A program made the position numbers and the translations under genes. Source: Dyadobacter jiangsuensis (GTDB lineage: Bacteria; Bacteroidota; Bacteroidia; Cytophagales; Spirosomataceae). Taken from it: a DNA stretch of 64,000 nt. Position 1 is the stretch's first letter; every line of letters begins with the position of its first letter. The stretch covers positions 434,001 to 498,000 of the forward strand of contig NZ_PYAS01000004.1 of the NCBI RefSeq assembly GCF_003014695.1, in the 5' to 3' direction. A model generated the notes under the pieces. It was not told the origin of the DNA and ran no database searches. It saw only the letters and a list, made by a program, of their open reading frames with translations. Below, piece after piece: positions 1-7,172 of the stretch.

Positions 1-354
1 GACGGCCACCTGGAAAGGTTGAAACTTGTGGATTTGAATACCAACGAGGAGCGTACCGTTCCCGCTGATGCCCTGTTCATTTTCATCGGCGCGAAGCCTT
101 ATACCGAATGGGTAGGTCTGGAAATCATCAAGAACAAGAAGGGGTTCATCGAGACAGGCCGAGAAATGAAGAATTACGAGAATTTCAGGGAAATCTGGAA
201 AGCCGATCGCGACCCATACCTGCTTGAAACGAGCTCGCCAGGCATTTTCGCCGCAGGAGACGTGCGTGCGGGTGCGATGAACCGCGTGACGTCGGCGGTA
301 GGCGAGGGATCGATGTCCATCAGTTTTGTTCACCAATATTTAAGCGAAGTATAA
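1..354 (+). CDS. Thioredoxin-reductase-like FAD/NAD(P) oxidoreductase, C-terminal part only
   Basis: The reading frame is open from the first base, so the gene begins left of the window; 117 codons are visible. The protein ends with the typical last block of pyridine nucleotide-disulphide oxidoreductases: a short 'FIFIGAKP' strand, then 'PGIFAAGDVRAG', which in this family contacts FAD, and a helix ending 'SAVGEGS'. It therefore should be a soluble FAD enzyme of the TrxB superfamily; which substrate it reduces cannot be told from this piece. Its stop overlaps the start of the UBP-zinc-finger gene by one base (TAATG), so the two are translationally coupled. Some members of this family carry a cyclic-nucleotide-binding domain at the N-terminus; that part lies outside the window. 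Confidence 0.85.
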   Translation, partial: DGHLERLKLVDLNTNEERTVPADALFIFIGAKPYTEWVGLEIIKNKKGFIETGREMKNYENFREIWKADRDPYLLETSSPGIFAAGDVRAGAMNRVTSAVGEGSMSISFVHQYLSEV

Positions 355-623
355 TGGGCCAGGTTTGTAAGCATATTGAAGATATTCAGGAGATTAAAGT
401 CGCTGAGGAGCTGGTTTGCGAAGAGTGTAAGAAAGTCGACGGCTGGTGGGTGCATTTGCGTACCTGCCAGACTTGCGGCGCCACCTTATGCTGCGACAGC
501 TCGCCGTCCAAGCACATGACCAAGCATTTCCACCGCACCGGCCACCCCGTAGCCTCCTCCGCCGAGCCAGGGGAGAAGTGGCTGTGGTGTTATAAGGATG
601 AGGCGTTTGTGGAGTATGAGTGA
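354..623 (+). CDS. UBP-type (ZnF-UBP) zinc finger protein, 89 aa
   Basis: A small soluble protein made almost wholly of one UBP-type zinc finger. Metal ligands are visible in the expected order: C5/H7, C21-x2-C24, C37-x2-C40, C45, then a His cluster (H53, H57, H63). The central 'GWWVHLRTCQTCG' is the hallmark of the family. In eukaryotes this fold binds the free C-terminus of ubiquitin; bacteria lack ubiquitin in the usual sense, so the ligand here is unknown. The start codon overlaps the stop of the upstream oxidoreductase, which suggests that the finger serves that enzyme, perhaps as an interaction or redox module. Family assignment is firm; role is inference. Confidence 0.85.
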   Translation: MGQVCKHIEDIQEIKVAEELVCEECKKVDGWWVHLRTCQTCGATLCCDSSPSKHMTKHFHRTGHPVASSAEPGEKWLWCYKDEAFVEYE

Positions 624-633
624 TTGATTTTCG

Positions 634-641
634 TAACTTTG
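634..641 (+). promoter_or_regulatory. Bacteroidota -7 element TAACTTTG, near-leaderless
   Basis: TAACTTTG matches the Bacteroidota TAnnTTTG -7 consensus and ends only 4 bases before the ATG of the AraC gene. If used, transcription would begin at or within a few bases of the start codon, giving a leaderless message. No convincing -33 TTG was found. Confidence 0.5.
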
Positions 642-645
642 CCCC

Positions 646-1554
646 ATGACGAAATCTGCGACGATCGAACAATTTTACCGGGACACCTCCATGCTGATAC
701 CCGCGCAGGTGCAGAAGGAGGTGGGGCATTTCAATATTTTCAGGACGGACGAGCTGTATCGGGTGGCCGCGAAAAACAGGGTAATGCCTTACAACCGCCG
801 GGCTTATTATAAAATCAGCCTGATTATCGGTCGAAACAGGGCGGAATATGCGGATAAAGTTGTTGATATTGAGCATAATGCATTGCTTTTTGCAACGCCT
901 CTGATACCCTATAATTATGTGCCGCAGGACGAGAACCAGGCGGGGTTCTTCTGCATTTTCTCCGAAGATTTCCTCACACAGGACAACAGCGGCGTGCGCC
1001 TGCGTGAGCTGCCGGTTTTCAAACCGGGCGGGAACCCGATATTTTTTCTCAACGACGAGCAGATCGAGGATATCAAATACATTTTCAGGAAGATGTTTCG
1101 GGAAATCGAGTCGGATTATGCGTATAAGTATGATTTGCTGCGCAATTATGTGATCGAGCTCATCCATTTCGGTCAGAAGTTGCAGCCCGCTACTTCGCTT
1201 TTTACGGAAACAAATGCCTACAAGCGTGTTTCATCACTATTTATCGAGCTGCTCGAACGCCAGTTTCCGGTAGAGCCGCCCCATCAGAAGCTCAGTTTGC
1301 GCTCGGCAAAGGATTATGCCGACCAGCTTTCAATCCACGTCAATTACCTTAATAAAGTTTTAAAGGAAATCACAGGAAAAACTACGACGGAGCTCATTAC
1401 GGAGCGTATTATCAAGGAATCCAAGGTCCTTTTGAAACACACCGACTGGAATGTTTCGGAGATCGCATACAGCCTCGGCTTTGAAGAGGCCTCCCATTTC
1501 AATAACCTATTCAAGAAGCATACTGCACTTAGTCCCCGGTCATTCAGAGCCTAG
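646..1554 (+). CDS. AraC-family transcriptional regulator, 302 aa
   Basis: The C-terminal ~100 residues form the double helix-turn-helix of AraC/XylS regulators; the second helix-turn-helix with 'VSEIAYSLGFEEASHFNNLFKKHTA' is easily recognised and the protein ends shortly after it, as usual. The N-terminal ~180 residues form a cupin-like effector domain (beta-rich, no signal peptide). ATG at 646 is chosen because it follows a -7 element directly and the homology extends to there. It lies 92 bases upstream of a short-chain dehydrogenase on the same strand, a common pairing in Bacteroidota, so that enzyme is the obvious candidate target. Effector unknown. Confidence 0.88.
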   Translation: MTKSATIEQFYRDTSMLIPAQVQKEVGHFNIFRTDELYRVAAKNRVMPYNRRAYYKISLIIGRNRAEYADKVVDIEHNALLFATPLIPYNYVPQDENQAGFFCIFSEDFLTQDNSGVRLRELPVFKPGGNPIFFLNDEQIEDIKYIFRKMFREIESDYAYKYDLLRNYVIELIHFGQKLQPATSLFTETNAYKRVSSLFIELLERQFPVEPPHQKLSLRSAKDYADQLSIHVNYLNKVLKEITGKTTTELITERIIKESKVLLKHTDWNVSEIAYSLGFEEASHFNNLFKKHTALSPRSFRA

Positions 1555-1611
1555 ATTTGAATTTCGTAAGTTTTGATTTGAAAGCCGCAAATCCGGCGGG
1601 ATAGCGCCCGG

Positions 1612-1619
1612 TACCTTTG
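1612..1619 (+). promoter_or_regulatory. -7 promoter element TACCTTTG for the SDR gene
   Basis: TACCTTTG fits TAnnTTTG and lies 27 bases before the ATG of the short-chain dehydrogenase; the A-rich leader ending just before the ATG is typical of Bacteroidota starts. TTTG at 1577-1580 is too far upstream (31 bases) to be a normal -33 partner, so an activator may help. Confidence 0.45.
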
Positions 1620-1646
1620 TTCCATCAATTTTAACAACAAAAAAAG

Positions 1647-2411
1647 ATGGAATCAGCAAGTAAAATAGCATTGGTAACGGGCGGCAGCCGAGGTTTGGGA
1701 AAAAATATGGCGCTTCGCCTGGCAGAGAAAGGGAACGACGTGCTCATCGTTTACCGGAGCAAGGCACAGGAAGCCGCCGAGGTGGTGGCGGCCATCGAGG
1801 CATTGGGGCAGAAAGCGGCTGCCATTCAACTGGATACTTCGGATGTAAAGTCCTTCGATCAATTCTTCATCCAAGTTTCGGGTATCCTGAAAGACAAATG
1901 GAACCGCGATTCTTTCGATTTTCTGATCAATAATGCGGGTATCAGCCGTCCTTCGGTATTTCCCGAAACCAGTGAGCAGGATTTCGACGACCTGATGAAC
2001 GTGCACTTTAAAGGCGTTTATTTTCTCTCGCAAAAAGCATTGCCGCTCCTCGCAGACGGCGGGCGGATCGTGAACCTTTCTACGGGCCTCGCGCGCTTTT
2101 CCACACCCGGATACGCCGCGTACGCCTCCATGAAAGGCGCGATCGACACGCTCACACGCTATATGGCCAAGGAACTGGGTGGTAGGGGCATTACCGTGAA
2201 TGCACTGGCACCGGGTGCGATCTACACCGACTTCAATAGTGAGTCGTTCGACAGCCACCCCGGCCTGACCGACTTTATCAGCAGCATTACCGCGCTGGGC
2301 CGTGTGGGCAAGCCCAACGATATTGGTGGTGTAGTGGCGTTCCTGTGCTCGGAAGACGCGCGCTGGATCACCGGTCAGCGGGTCGAAGTTTCAGGGGGCA
2401 TGTTCCTCTGA
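1647..2411 (+). CDS. Short-chain dehydrogenase/reductase (SDR), 254 aa
   Basis: Classical-SDR length and motifs: cofactor loop TGGSRGLG (residues 11-18), structural NNAG (95-98), catalytic Ser145 and Tyr159-x3-Lys163, and the C-terminal 'VEVSGGMFL' expected in tetrameric SDRs. R36 after the second strand in 'VYRSK' favours NADP(H). A Rossmann-fold cytoplasmic oxidoreductase acting on a carbonyl or alcohol; the substrate cannot be inferred. The AraC gene upstream is the likely regulator. A stem-loop follows 8 bases after the stop. Confidence 0.92.
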   Translation: MESASKIALVTGGSRGLGKNMALRLAEKGNDVLIVYRSKAQEAAEVVAAIEALGQKAAAIQLDTSDVKSFDQFFIQVSGILKDKWNRDSFDFLINNAGISRPSVFPETSEQDFDDLMNVHFKGVYFLSQKALPLLADGGRIVNLSTGLARFSTPGYAAYASMKGAIDTLTRYMAKELGGRGITVNALAPGAIYTDFNSESFDSHPGLTDFISSITALGRVGKPNDIGGVVAFLCSEDARWITGQRVEVSGGMFL

Positions 2412-2419
2412 AACCTGAA

Positions 2420-2445
2420 AAGCCGCCGCAAATCTGCGGCGGCTT
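2420..2445. terminator. Stem-loop between convergent SDR and YceI genes
   Basis: A perfect 10-bp GC-rich stem (AAGCCGCCGC / GCGGCGGCTT) with a six-base loop AAATCT. No U-tract follows on the plus strand and only TTT on the minus strand, so it is a weak or bidirectional terminator between two convergent genes. Confidence 0.6.
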
Positions 2446-2467
2446 GGTGTGTACAGGTCTCTCTCAG

Positions 2468-3109
2468 TTAGTTTTTGTTACCAGAGAGTTTCAGATGGAC
2501 CTCAATTCCCGGCTTGATGGACGCGTCGTCCGGCAGGCCGGGTTCTGTGGCATAATTCATGCCCCATAGTGTGCGATCGAACGTCGTGATTGCCTCCAAT
2601 TTGAAGGAATCGCCGGTCAGATCGATCCGGGCAGGGAATGTGACCGGATTACTCTTGCCTAACAGTGTTAAATGTCCTGTCACCTCGAAATTCGCACCGG
2701 AAACCACACCTGGCTCACTTCCGGCGTAGGGTGCTACGCTCATAATTTCAAATGTGACGTTCGGATGGAGCGCCATATTGAAGAAATCGGGGCTTTGCAG
2801 GTGGTGCACCAACTGGTGTTTCAACTCGTCGGTGGGCAGGTTCAGATTGACGATCGACGCAAGCGGGAGCGTGAATGCCCCGCTTTTCACTTTGCCGCCT
2901 TCGATCACCAGGCTGTTGCTTTCCACGTCGAGCGTACCTTCATTGAAGTAACCCGTTTTGAGGTAACCCTTCCATTCCGCCATCGAAGTTTCATCGAGAT
3001 GGTAGTTGGTGGCGCCGACAGGAGCATCGTGGTCGGTGCAGCTCGTGAACAGCGCTGCAACTGTTAACAGTGTTAGAAGTTGTTTTTTCATGGTTTGATT
3101 TGTTTTCAT
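2468..3109 (-). CDS. YceI-family lipoprotein, 213 aa
   Basis: Lipoprotein signal 'LLTVAALFTSC' puts the lipidated cysteine at residue 24 (or 18 if the second ATG at 3091 is used). The mature part has the YceI lipocalin-like pattern: 'YHLDETSMAEWKGY', paired beta strands, 'FDRTLWGMNY' near the end. YceI proteins bind isoprenoid-type lipids in an eight-stranded barrel; here it would be anchored to a membrane facing the periplasm. A longer open frame runs to 3232 but has no ATG and overlaps the promoter, so ATG at 3109 is preferred. It stands alone, divergent from the response-regulator gene. Confidence 0.85.
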   Translation of the reverse strand: MKTNQTMKKQLLTLLTVAALFTSCTDHDAPVGATNYHLDETSMAEWKGYLKTGYFNEGTLDVESNSLVIEGGKVKSGAFTLPLASIVNLNLPTDELKHQLVHHLQSPDFFNMALHPNVTFEIMSVAPYAGSEPGVVSGANFEVTGHLTLLGKSNPVTFPARIDLTGDSFKLEAITTFDRTLWGMNYATEPGLPDDASIKPGIEVHLKLSGNKN

Positions 3110-3129
3110 GGCTGATTTTGATTCTGATG

Positions 3130-3137
3130 CAAAACTA
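3130..3137 (-). promoter_or_regulatory. -7 element TAGTTTTG for the YceI gene
   Basis: On the minus strand TAGTTTTG matches TAnnTTTG, 20 bases before the ATG at 3109. This supports the shorter start of the lipoprotein. No clear -33 TTG. Confidence 0.45.
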
Positions 3138-3279
3138 AGGGACGGTTTCGTGGCGGAGCCTACGCGAAACGGATGAAAAACTACGCGCGGCGGATTTTGA
3201 CGCAATCGGGAGCCGATTGGTATTGGATGCATTTATTGCGTTATTTGCAACCAGGATTTTAGTCATTAAGCTACGGGCA

Positions 3280-3705
3280 ATGTCAACCAAAGGACCCATT
3301 ATTTCGATCGAAGACGACGCCGATGATCAGTTTCTAATCAAGAGTGTGGTGGAGGAGCTGGACATACCCAACGAGCTTTTGTTTTTCAATAACGGCGTCG
3401 AAGCCTTACTTTACCTCGAAACCACGCGTGACCAGCCATTCCTGATCATTTGTGACATCAACATGCCCGTGATGAACGGCCTGGAACTTCGCGAGCGGAT
3501 CGACAAGAATGAGTACCTGCGCAAGAAATCGATCCCGTTTGTGTTTCTGAGCACTGCGGACAATCCTCTGGTGATCGAAACCGCATACGAGTCGACTATC
3601 CAGGGTTTTTTCAAAAAAGAGAATAGCTTCGAGGAGCTGAAAGCGAGGATCAGGGTGATGTACGACTACTGGGCCTATTGCCTGCATCCTAATCATTATC
3701 ATTGA
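3280..3705 (+). CDS. Single-domain CheY-like response regulator, 141 aa
   Basis: A lone receiver domain with no output domain: acidic pocket E11-D12-D13, phosphoacceptor D59 in 'IICDINMPVMNG', conserved S/T in 'FLSTA', and lysine K112/K113 in 'FFKKENS'. The form resembles Rcp1-type receivers that usually work with phytochrome-like or hybrid kinases. ATG at 3280 is used; an upstream in-frame TTG at 3217 would add 21 residues without homology. It is separated from the sigma-54 regulator only by 54 bases holding a palindrome, but no kinase is adjacent, so its partner is unknown. Confidence 0.88.
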   Translation: MSTKGPIISIEDDADDQFLIKSVVEELDIPNELLFFNNGVEALLYLETTRDQPFLIICDINMPVMNGLELRERIDKNEYLRKKSIPFVFLSTADNPLVIETAYESTIQGFFKKENSFEELKARIRVMYDYWAYCLHPNHYH

Positions 3706-3719
3706 CTTTTAACTTTTAA

Positions 3720-3739
3720 CCAGGGATTTAAATCCCTGG
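3720..3739. repeat. Perfect 20-bp palindrome (REP-like)
   Basis: CCAGGGATTTAAATCCCTGG is a perfect palindrome lying between the receiver gene and the sigma-54 regulator gene. A near copy with the same outer bases and other centre occurs at 47637-47656, which suggests a dispersed family and not a gene-specific operator. Confidence 0.6.
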
Positions 3740-3759
3740 CTTTGGCTTTGGCCTGCGCT

Positions 3760-5097
3760 ATGAAAAAAATACTAATCGTCGACGACGAGGAAAAACTGCG
3801 TGGCCTGATGGGCCGCGTGATCAAGCTGGAAGGCTTTGACGTGTTTGAAGCGGGGGATATCAAATCGGCCTGGAAAAAGCTCGACCAGTCGGAGATCGAT
3901 GTGGTGTTGTGTGATGTGAAGTTGCCGGATGGTAACGGCGTCGAATTCTCGAAAGCTTTGAAGGAGAAATATCCATTGCTGGAAGTGATCCTGCTGACCG
4001 CCTATGGCAATATCCCCGACGGCGTCCAGGCCATCAAGAATGGTGCATTCGACTACATTACCAAGGGCGATGACAACAACAAGATCATTCCGCTGTTGTA
4101 CAAGGCCATTGAAAAAACGGAGCTGAACCGCCGGGTGGTGAGCCTGGAAAAGCAATTGGGGGAGAGGCGGTCGTTCGATGCTATAATCGGCAAATCCAGA
4201 AACCTACAAGCCTGCATTGACCTGGCACGTCGCGTAGCGCCAACGGATACGACCGTGTTACTGCTCGGCGAAACGGGTACGGGTAAGGAGGTTTTCGCGC
4301 AATCCATCCACCAGGCCAGTAACCGGGCCAAGAAGTCGTTTGTGGCCATCAACTGCTCGGCATTTGGCAAGGATCTGCTCGAAAGCGAGATGTTCGGGCA
4401 TAAGGCAGGCGCTTTCACAGGTGCGGTACGCGACAAAAAAGGCCTTTTCGAAGAGGCGAACAACGGTACCATCTTCCTTGATGAAATAGGCGAGCTCGCG
4501 CCCGAACTGCAGGCCAAACTACTGCGTGTGCTAGAATCGGGGGAATTTATCAAAATAGGGGAAACGCATCCTACGAAAGTGAATGTGCGGGTGATTGCCG
4601 CTACACACCGCGATTTACCCAAACAAATAGAGGCCGGTGAGTTCCGCAGCGATTTGTTTTACCGACTGTCAGTTTTCCAGATCACACTGCCCGCGCTACG
4701 GGAGCGCTCGGCCGATATAGGCGCGCTCGCGAGCAGTTTTGCCACGCAGTTTGCATTGAAAACCAATAAGAAAATCACTTCGCTCTCGCCGGATTTCATC
4801 CACGCATTGGAGAAAAATCCCTGGAACGGCAATATCCGCGAGCTTAAAAATGTGATCGAGCGCAGCGTGATCCTCACCGACGGCCCTATGCTGGATATCG
4901 AGAGCCTGCCTTTCGAAATGCAGCATCCGAGGCAGGACGGCGGTAAAAATATGTCGGCATTCTCCCTGGCGAGCTCCGAAAAACTGCATTTACAAAAAGT
5001 ACTAAACTATACCAACGGCAACAAAGCCGAAGCAGCGAGGCTATTAGAAATAGGCATCGCAACGCTCTACCGCAAGATCGACGAGTATAAACTCTGA
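3760..5097 (+). CDS. Sigma-54-dependent NtrC-type response regulator (Kdp locus), 445 aa
   Basis: Three domains in order: receiver (1-120; D52 in 'LCDVKLPDGNG', K102), AAA+ sigma-54 activator (about 140-375; Walker A GETGTGKE 170-177, GAFTGA loop 217-222, Walker B ending D241-E242) and a Fis-type helix-turn-helix at the end ('NKAEAARLLEIGIATLYRKI'). It should be phosphorylated by a histidine kinase and open sigma-54 promoters by ATP hydrolysis. It is the first gene before kdpFABC, whose leader carries a GG-N10-GC site, so it probably replaces the OmpR-type KdpE of enterobacteria. ATG at 3760 starts exactly at the receiver ('MKKILIVDDE'); an in-frame TTG upstream is less likely. Confidence 0.93.
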   Translation: MKKILIVDDEEKLRGLMGRVIKLEGFDVFEAGDIKSAWKKLDQSEIDVVLCDVKLPDGNGVEFSKALKEKYPLLEVILLTAYGNIPDGVQAIKNGAFDYITKGDDNNKIIPLLYKAIEKTELNRRVVSLEKQLGERRSFDAIIGKSRNLQACIDLARRVAPTDTTVLLLGETGTGKEVFAQSIHQASNRAKKSFVAINCSAFGKDLLESEMFGHKAGAFTGAVRDKKGLFEEANNGTIFLDEIGELAPELQAKLLRVLESGEFIKIGETHPTKVNVRVIAATHRDLPKQIEAGEFRSDLFYRLSVFQITLPALRERSADIGALASSFATQFALKTNKKITSLSPDFIHALEKNPWNGNIRELKNVIERSVILTDGPMLDIESLPFEMQHPRQDGGKNMSAFSLASSEKLHLQKVLNYTNGNKAEAARLLEIGIATLYRKIDEYKL

Positions 5098-5135
5098 TTG
5101 CAAGCACCAGTACCGGCATTTCCATTCTGATAAAG

Positions 5136-5163
5136 AAGCTTATCATTTTGATAGGCTTTTTTT
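5136..5163 (+). terminator. Intrinsic terminator after the sigma-54 regulator
   Basis: AAGCTTATCA / TGATAGGCTT forms a 10-bp stem with one G-U pair and a three-base TTT loop, followed by a run of seven T beginning inside the stem's end. It separates the regulator transcript from kdp, so kdp must have its own promoter. Confidence 0.75.
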
Positions 5164-5212
5164 ATGCCCAAAAAAGTGCATCCCAAGCATCTATCTATCA
5201 ATCAACACCTTG

Positions 5213-5232
5213 CCGTCGACTTCGGTCGACGG
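5213..5232. promoter_or_regulatory. Perfect palindrome touching the putative sigma-54 promoter
   Basis: CCGTCGAC-TTCG-GTCGACGG: 8-bp perfect arms with a four-base TTCG centre. Its last two G residues (5231-5232) are also the GG of the putative -24 element. Since it lies upstream of the expected transcript start it would act as DNA, for example as a binding site for the NtrC-type regulator or a repressor. Confidence 0.45.
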
Positions 5233-5245
5233 AACAGGAGTTGCT
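5230..5245 (+). promoter_or_regulatory. Putative sigma-54 (-24/-12) promoter of the kdp operon
   Basis: CGGAACAGGAGTTGCT carries GG and GC exactly 10 bases apart, as in TGGCACGnnnnTTGCA, with a complete TTGCT -12 box and three mismatches in the -24 part. Transcription would start near 5256, about 30 bases before the first small ORF. The case rests on spacing, the -12 match, the terminator upstream and the sigma-54 activator gene next door. Confidence 0.55.
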
Positions 5246-5285
5246 ATATGCTGCAAAGAGTTTATTATAAAAAATAGAAAAGACA

Positions 5286-5369
5286 ATGACAACACTCCTT
5301 CTTCTGGCAGCCGGCGCTCTGAGTTTCGCCCTGTTTTACAAAATCGTTCACTATTTCGAAAAGATCTGA
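5286..5369 (+). CDS. 27-aa membrane peptide upstream of kdpF
   Basis: An ATG-started frame of 27 residues: a hydrophobic N-terminal stretch (MTTLLLLAAGALSFALF) followed by a short basic/acidic tail ending 'HYFEKI'. This is one membrane helix with a cytoplasmic-type tail, similar in build to KdpF but without its sequence signature. It ends 4 bases before the kdpF ATG and is preceded by an A-rich leader, so it sits first in the kdp message. I do not recognise the family. It may be a second small Kdp subunit or a leader peptide; coding status is supported by spacing and composition only. Confidence 0.6.
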   Translation: MTTLLLLAAGALSFALFYKIVHYFEKI

Positions 5370-5373
5370 AATC

Positions 5374-5451
5374 ATGCTCGCGCTATTCATCGTCTCGATC
5401 CTGGTTTTCGTGTACATGTGCTATGTGCTCGTGAAGCCTGAAAAATTCTAA
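5374..5451 (+). CDS. kdpF: KdpF, small stabilising subunit of the K+ ATPase, 25 aa
   Basis: A 25-residue single-span membrane peptide directly before kdpA. The pattern of a hydrophobic helix followed by 'YVLVKPEKF' is the KdpF signature (tail rich in aromatic/basic residues and ending in F). In the E. coli complex KdpF lies between KdpA and lipid and stabilises the KdpFABC complex. It starts 4 bases after the preceding tiny ORF and ends 15 bases before kdpA. Confidence 0.85.
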   Translation: MLALFIVSILVFVYMCYVLVKPEKF

Positions 5452-5466
5452 AAAACACCCAATCCA

Positions 5467-7155
5467 ATGAACACTGAATTATTTGGCATAATCGCATTAT
5501 TCGTCCTGACGGTGGCCCTCGCGGTACCGTTCGGCAAGTACATCGCGAAAGTATATGGCGGAGAGAAAACGCTTCTCGATCCCGTTTTTAGCCCTTTGGA
5601 AAAAGGGTTTTACCGTTTGAGCGGTATCCGCCCGAATGTCGAAATGAACTGGAAACAGCATTTGTCCGCATTGCTGACGATCAACATGGTCTGGTTTTTC
5701 CTGGGGATGTTCGTCCTGATGAACCAGGGTTGGCTTCCGCTCAATCCGGACGGCAACCCGTCGCAATCGGCTGACCTGGCATTCAACACCACCATTTCAT
5801 TTGTCGTCAACTGTAACCTGCAACACTATTCGGGCGAAACGGGCATGAGCTACCTCGGGCAGCTGTTTTTGATGTTCCTCCAATTCGTGACTGCCGGTAC
5901 CGGTATGGCCGCCGCGGCCGTGGTGATCATCGCCCTTAAAGAGCGTACAACCGAGAAGCTGGGCAACTTTTACGACTTGTTTGTGAAATCCTGCACCCGC
6001 ATTTTGTTGCCGGTTTCATTCGTGATCGCATTGATCCTGCTAGCCAACGGTACACCCATGACATTCAACGGCAAGGATACCATGTACACCATGCAAGGCG
6101 ACACCGTGCAGGTCTCGACCGGCCCGGTGGCCGCATTCGTGCCGATCAAGCACGTAGGTACCAATGGCGGCGGTTTTTTCGGGGCCAACTCGGCGCACCC
6201 GCTCGAAAACCCAAATTACGCAACCAATATGACCGAAATGTTCGGCCAGATGATCATCCCGTTAGCGATGATTTTTGCATTAGGTTATTATGTCAAAAGA
6301 AGAAGATTGTCCTGGATGATCTTCGGCGTGATGACGCTGGGCTTTTTACTGCTGACTATCCCGACAATCGTTACCGAACTGCACGGCAATCCTAAAATCG
6401 CACAAATGGGTGTGGACATGGGCTCGGGCGCGATGGAAGGGAAGGAGACCAGGTTCGGAACTACCGCCTCTGCGTTTTGGAGTATAGCCACTACCGTTAT
6501 CTCCACGGGGTCGATTAATTCCATGCACGACAGCTTTATGCCGGTCTCCGGACTGACCCAGATGCTGTCTATGATGACCAACGCATTTTACGGCGGCGCG
6601 GGCGCGGGTATCCTCAACTTTTATATATTCATTATCCTGGCCGTGTTTATCAGTGGTTTGATGGTAGGCCGGACGCCCGAATTGATGGGTAAAAAGATAG
6701 AAGCGCGGGAAATGAAGATCGCGATGATCGTTGCTTTGCTGCACCCGCTGCTGATCCTGGCTGCCACCGCATTGGGCGTGTCGATGCCCGAACTGACGGC
6801 CGGAACGCTGAATAACCCCGGTTTCCACGGTTTCAGTGAAATGCTGTACGAGTATACTTCCTCGGCAGCCAACAATGGTAGCGGTTTTGAGGGCCTGGGC
6901 GACAATACGCCGTGGTGGAACATCAGCTGCGGTATCGTGCTCATCCTCTCGCGGTTTATCCCGATTATCGGTCCGGTAGCGATTGCAGGCATTCTCGCAT
7001 CCAAAAAACACGTTCCTGAGAGCGCCGGAACGCTCAAAACCGATACCGGTACATTTGGTATCATGGTGTTCGCCGTGATCGTGATCATCACCGCATTATC
7101 CTTCTTCCCCGCATTGACCCTCGGGCCGATCGCCGAATATTTTTCAATGCAATAA
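5467..7155 (+). CDS. kdpA: KdpA, K+-binding/translocating subunit, 562 aa
   Basis: Full-length KdpA (family about 555-565 residues), a relative of Trk/Ktr channels with about ten membrane helices. The selectivity-filter repeats are present: 'NCNLQHYSGE', 'TNGGGFFGANSAHP' and 'SSAANNGSGFEG'. It selects K+ with high affinity and passes it through the complex during the KdpB ATPase cycle. It forms one operon with kdpF and kdpB (17 bases to kdpB). Confidence 0.97.
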   Translation: MNTELFGIIALFVLTVALAVPFGKYIAKVYGGEKTLLDPVFSPLEKGFYRLSGIRPNVEMNWKQHLSALLTINMVWFFLGMFVLMNQGWLPLNPDGNPSQSADLAFNTTISFVVNCNLQHYSGETGMSYLGQLFLMFLQFVTAGTGMAAAAVVIIALKERTTEKLGNFYDLFVKSCTRILLPVSFVIALILLANGTPMTFNGKDTMYTMQGDTVQVSTGPVAAFVPIKHVGTNGGGFFGANSAHPLENPNYATNMTEMFGQMIIPLAMIFALGYYVKRRRLSWMIFGVMTLGFLLLTIPTIVTELHGNPKIAQMGVDMGSGAMEGKETRFGTTASAFWSIATTVISTGSINSMHDSFMPVSGLTQMLSMMTNAFYGGAGAGILNFYIFIILAVFISGLMVGRTPELMGKKIEAREMKIAMIVALLHPLLILAATALGVSMPELTAGTLNNPGFHGFSEMLYEYTSSAANNGSGFEGLGDNTPWWNISCGIVLILSRFIPIIGPVAIAGILASKKHVPESAGTLKTDTGTFGIMVFAVIVIITALSFFPALTLGPIAEYFSMQ

Positions 7156-7172
7156 TTAACTGAATAGCAGAA

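Noticed and set aside
394-1167. 257-codon frame antisense to the zinc-finger and AraC genes
   Set aside because: Low-complexity Arg/His-rich translation, spans two well-supported genes on the other strand.
3720-3739. Terminator between the CheY-like and sigma-54 regulators
   Set aside because: A fully symmetrical 20-mer without loop and without T-tract; its similarity to a second site points to a dispersed repeat.
5136-5232. Riboswitch or ydaO-type c-di-AMP leader for kdp
   Set aside because: The structured parts are a terminator and a palindrome upstream of the expected start; the leader after 5256 is only about 30 bases, too short for a riboswitch.
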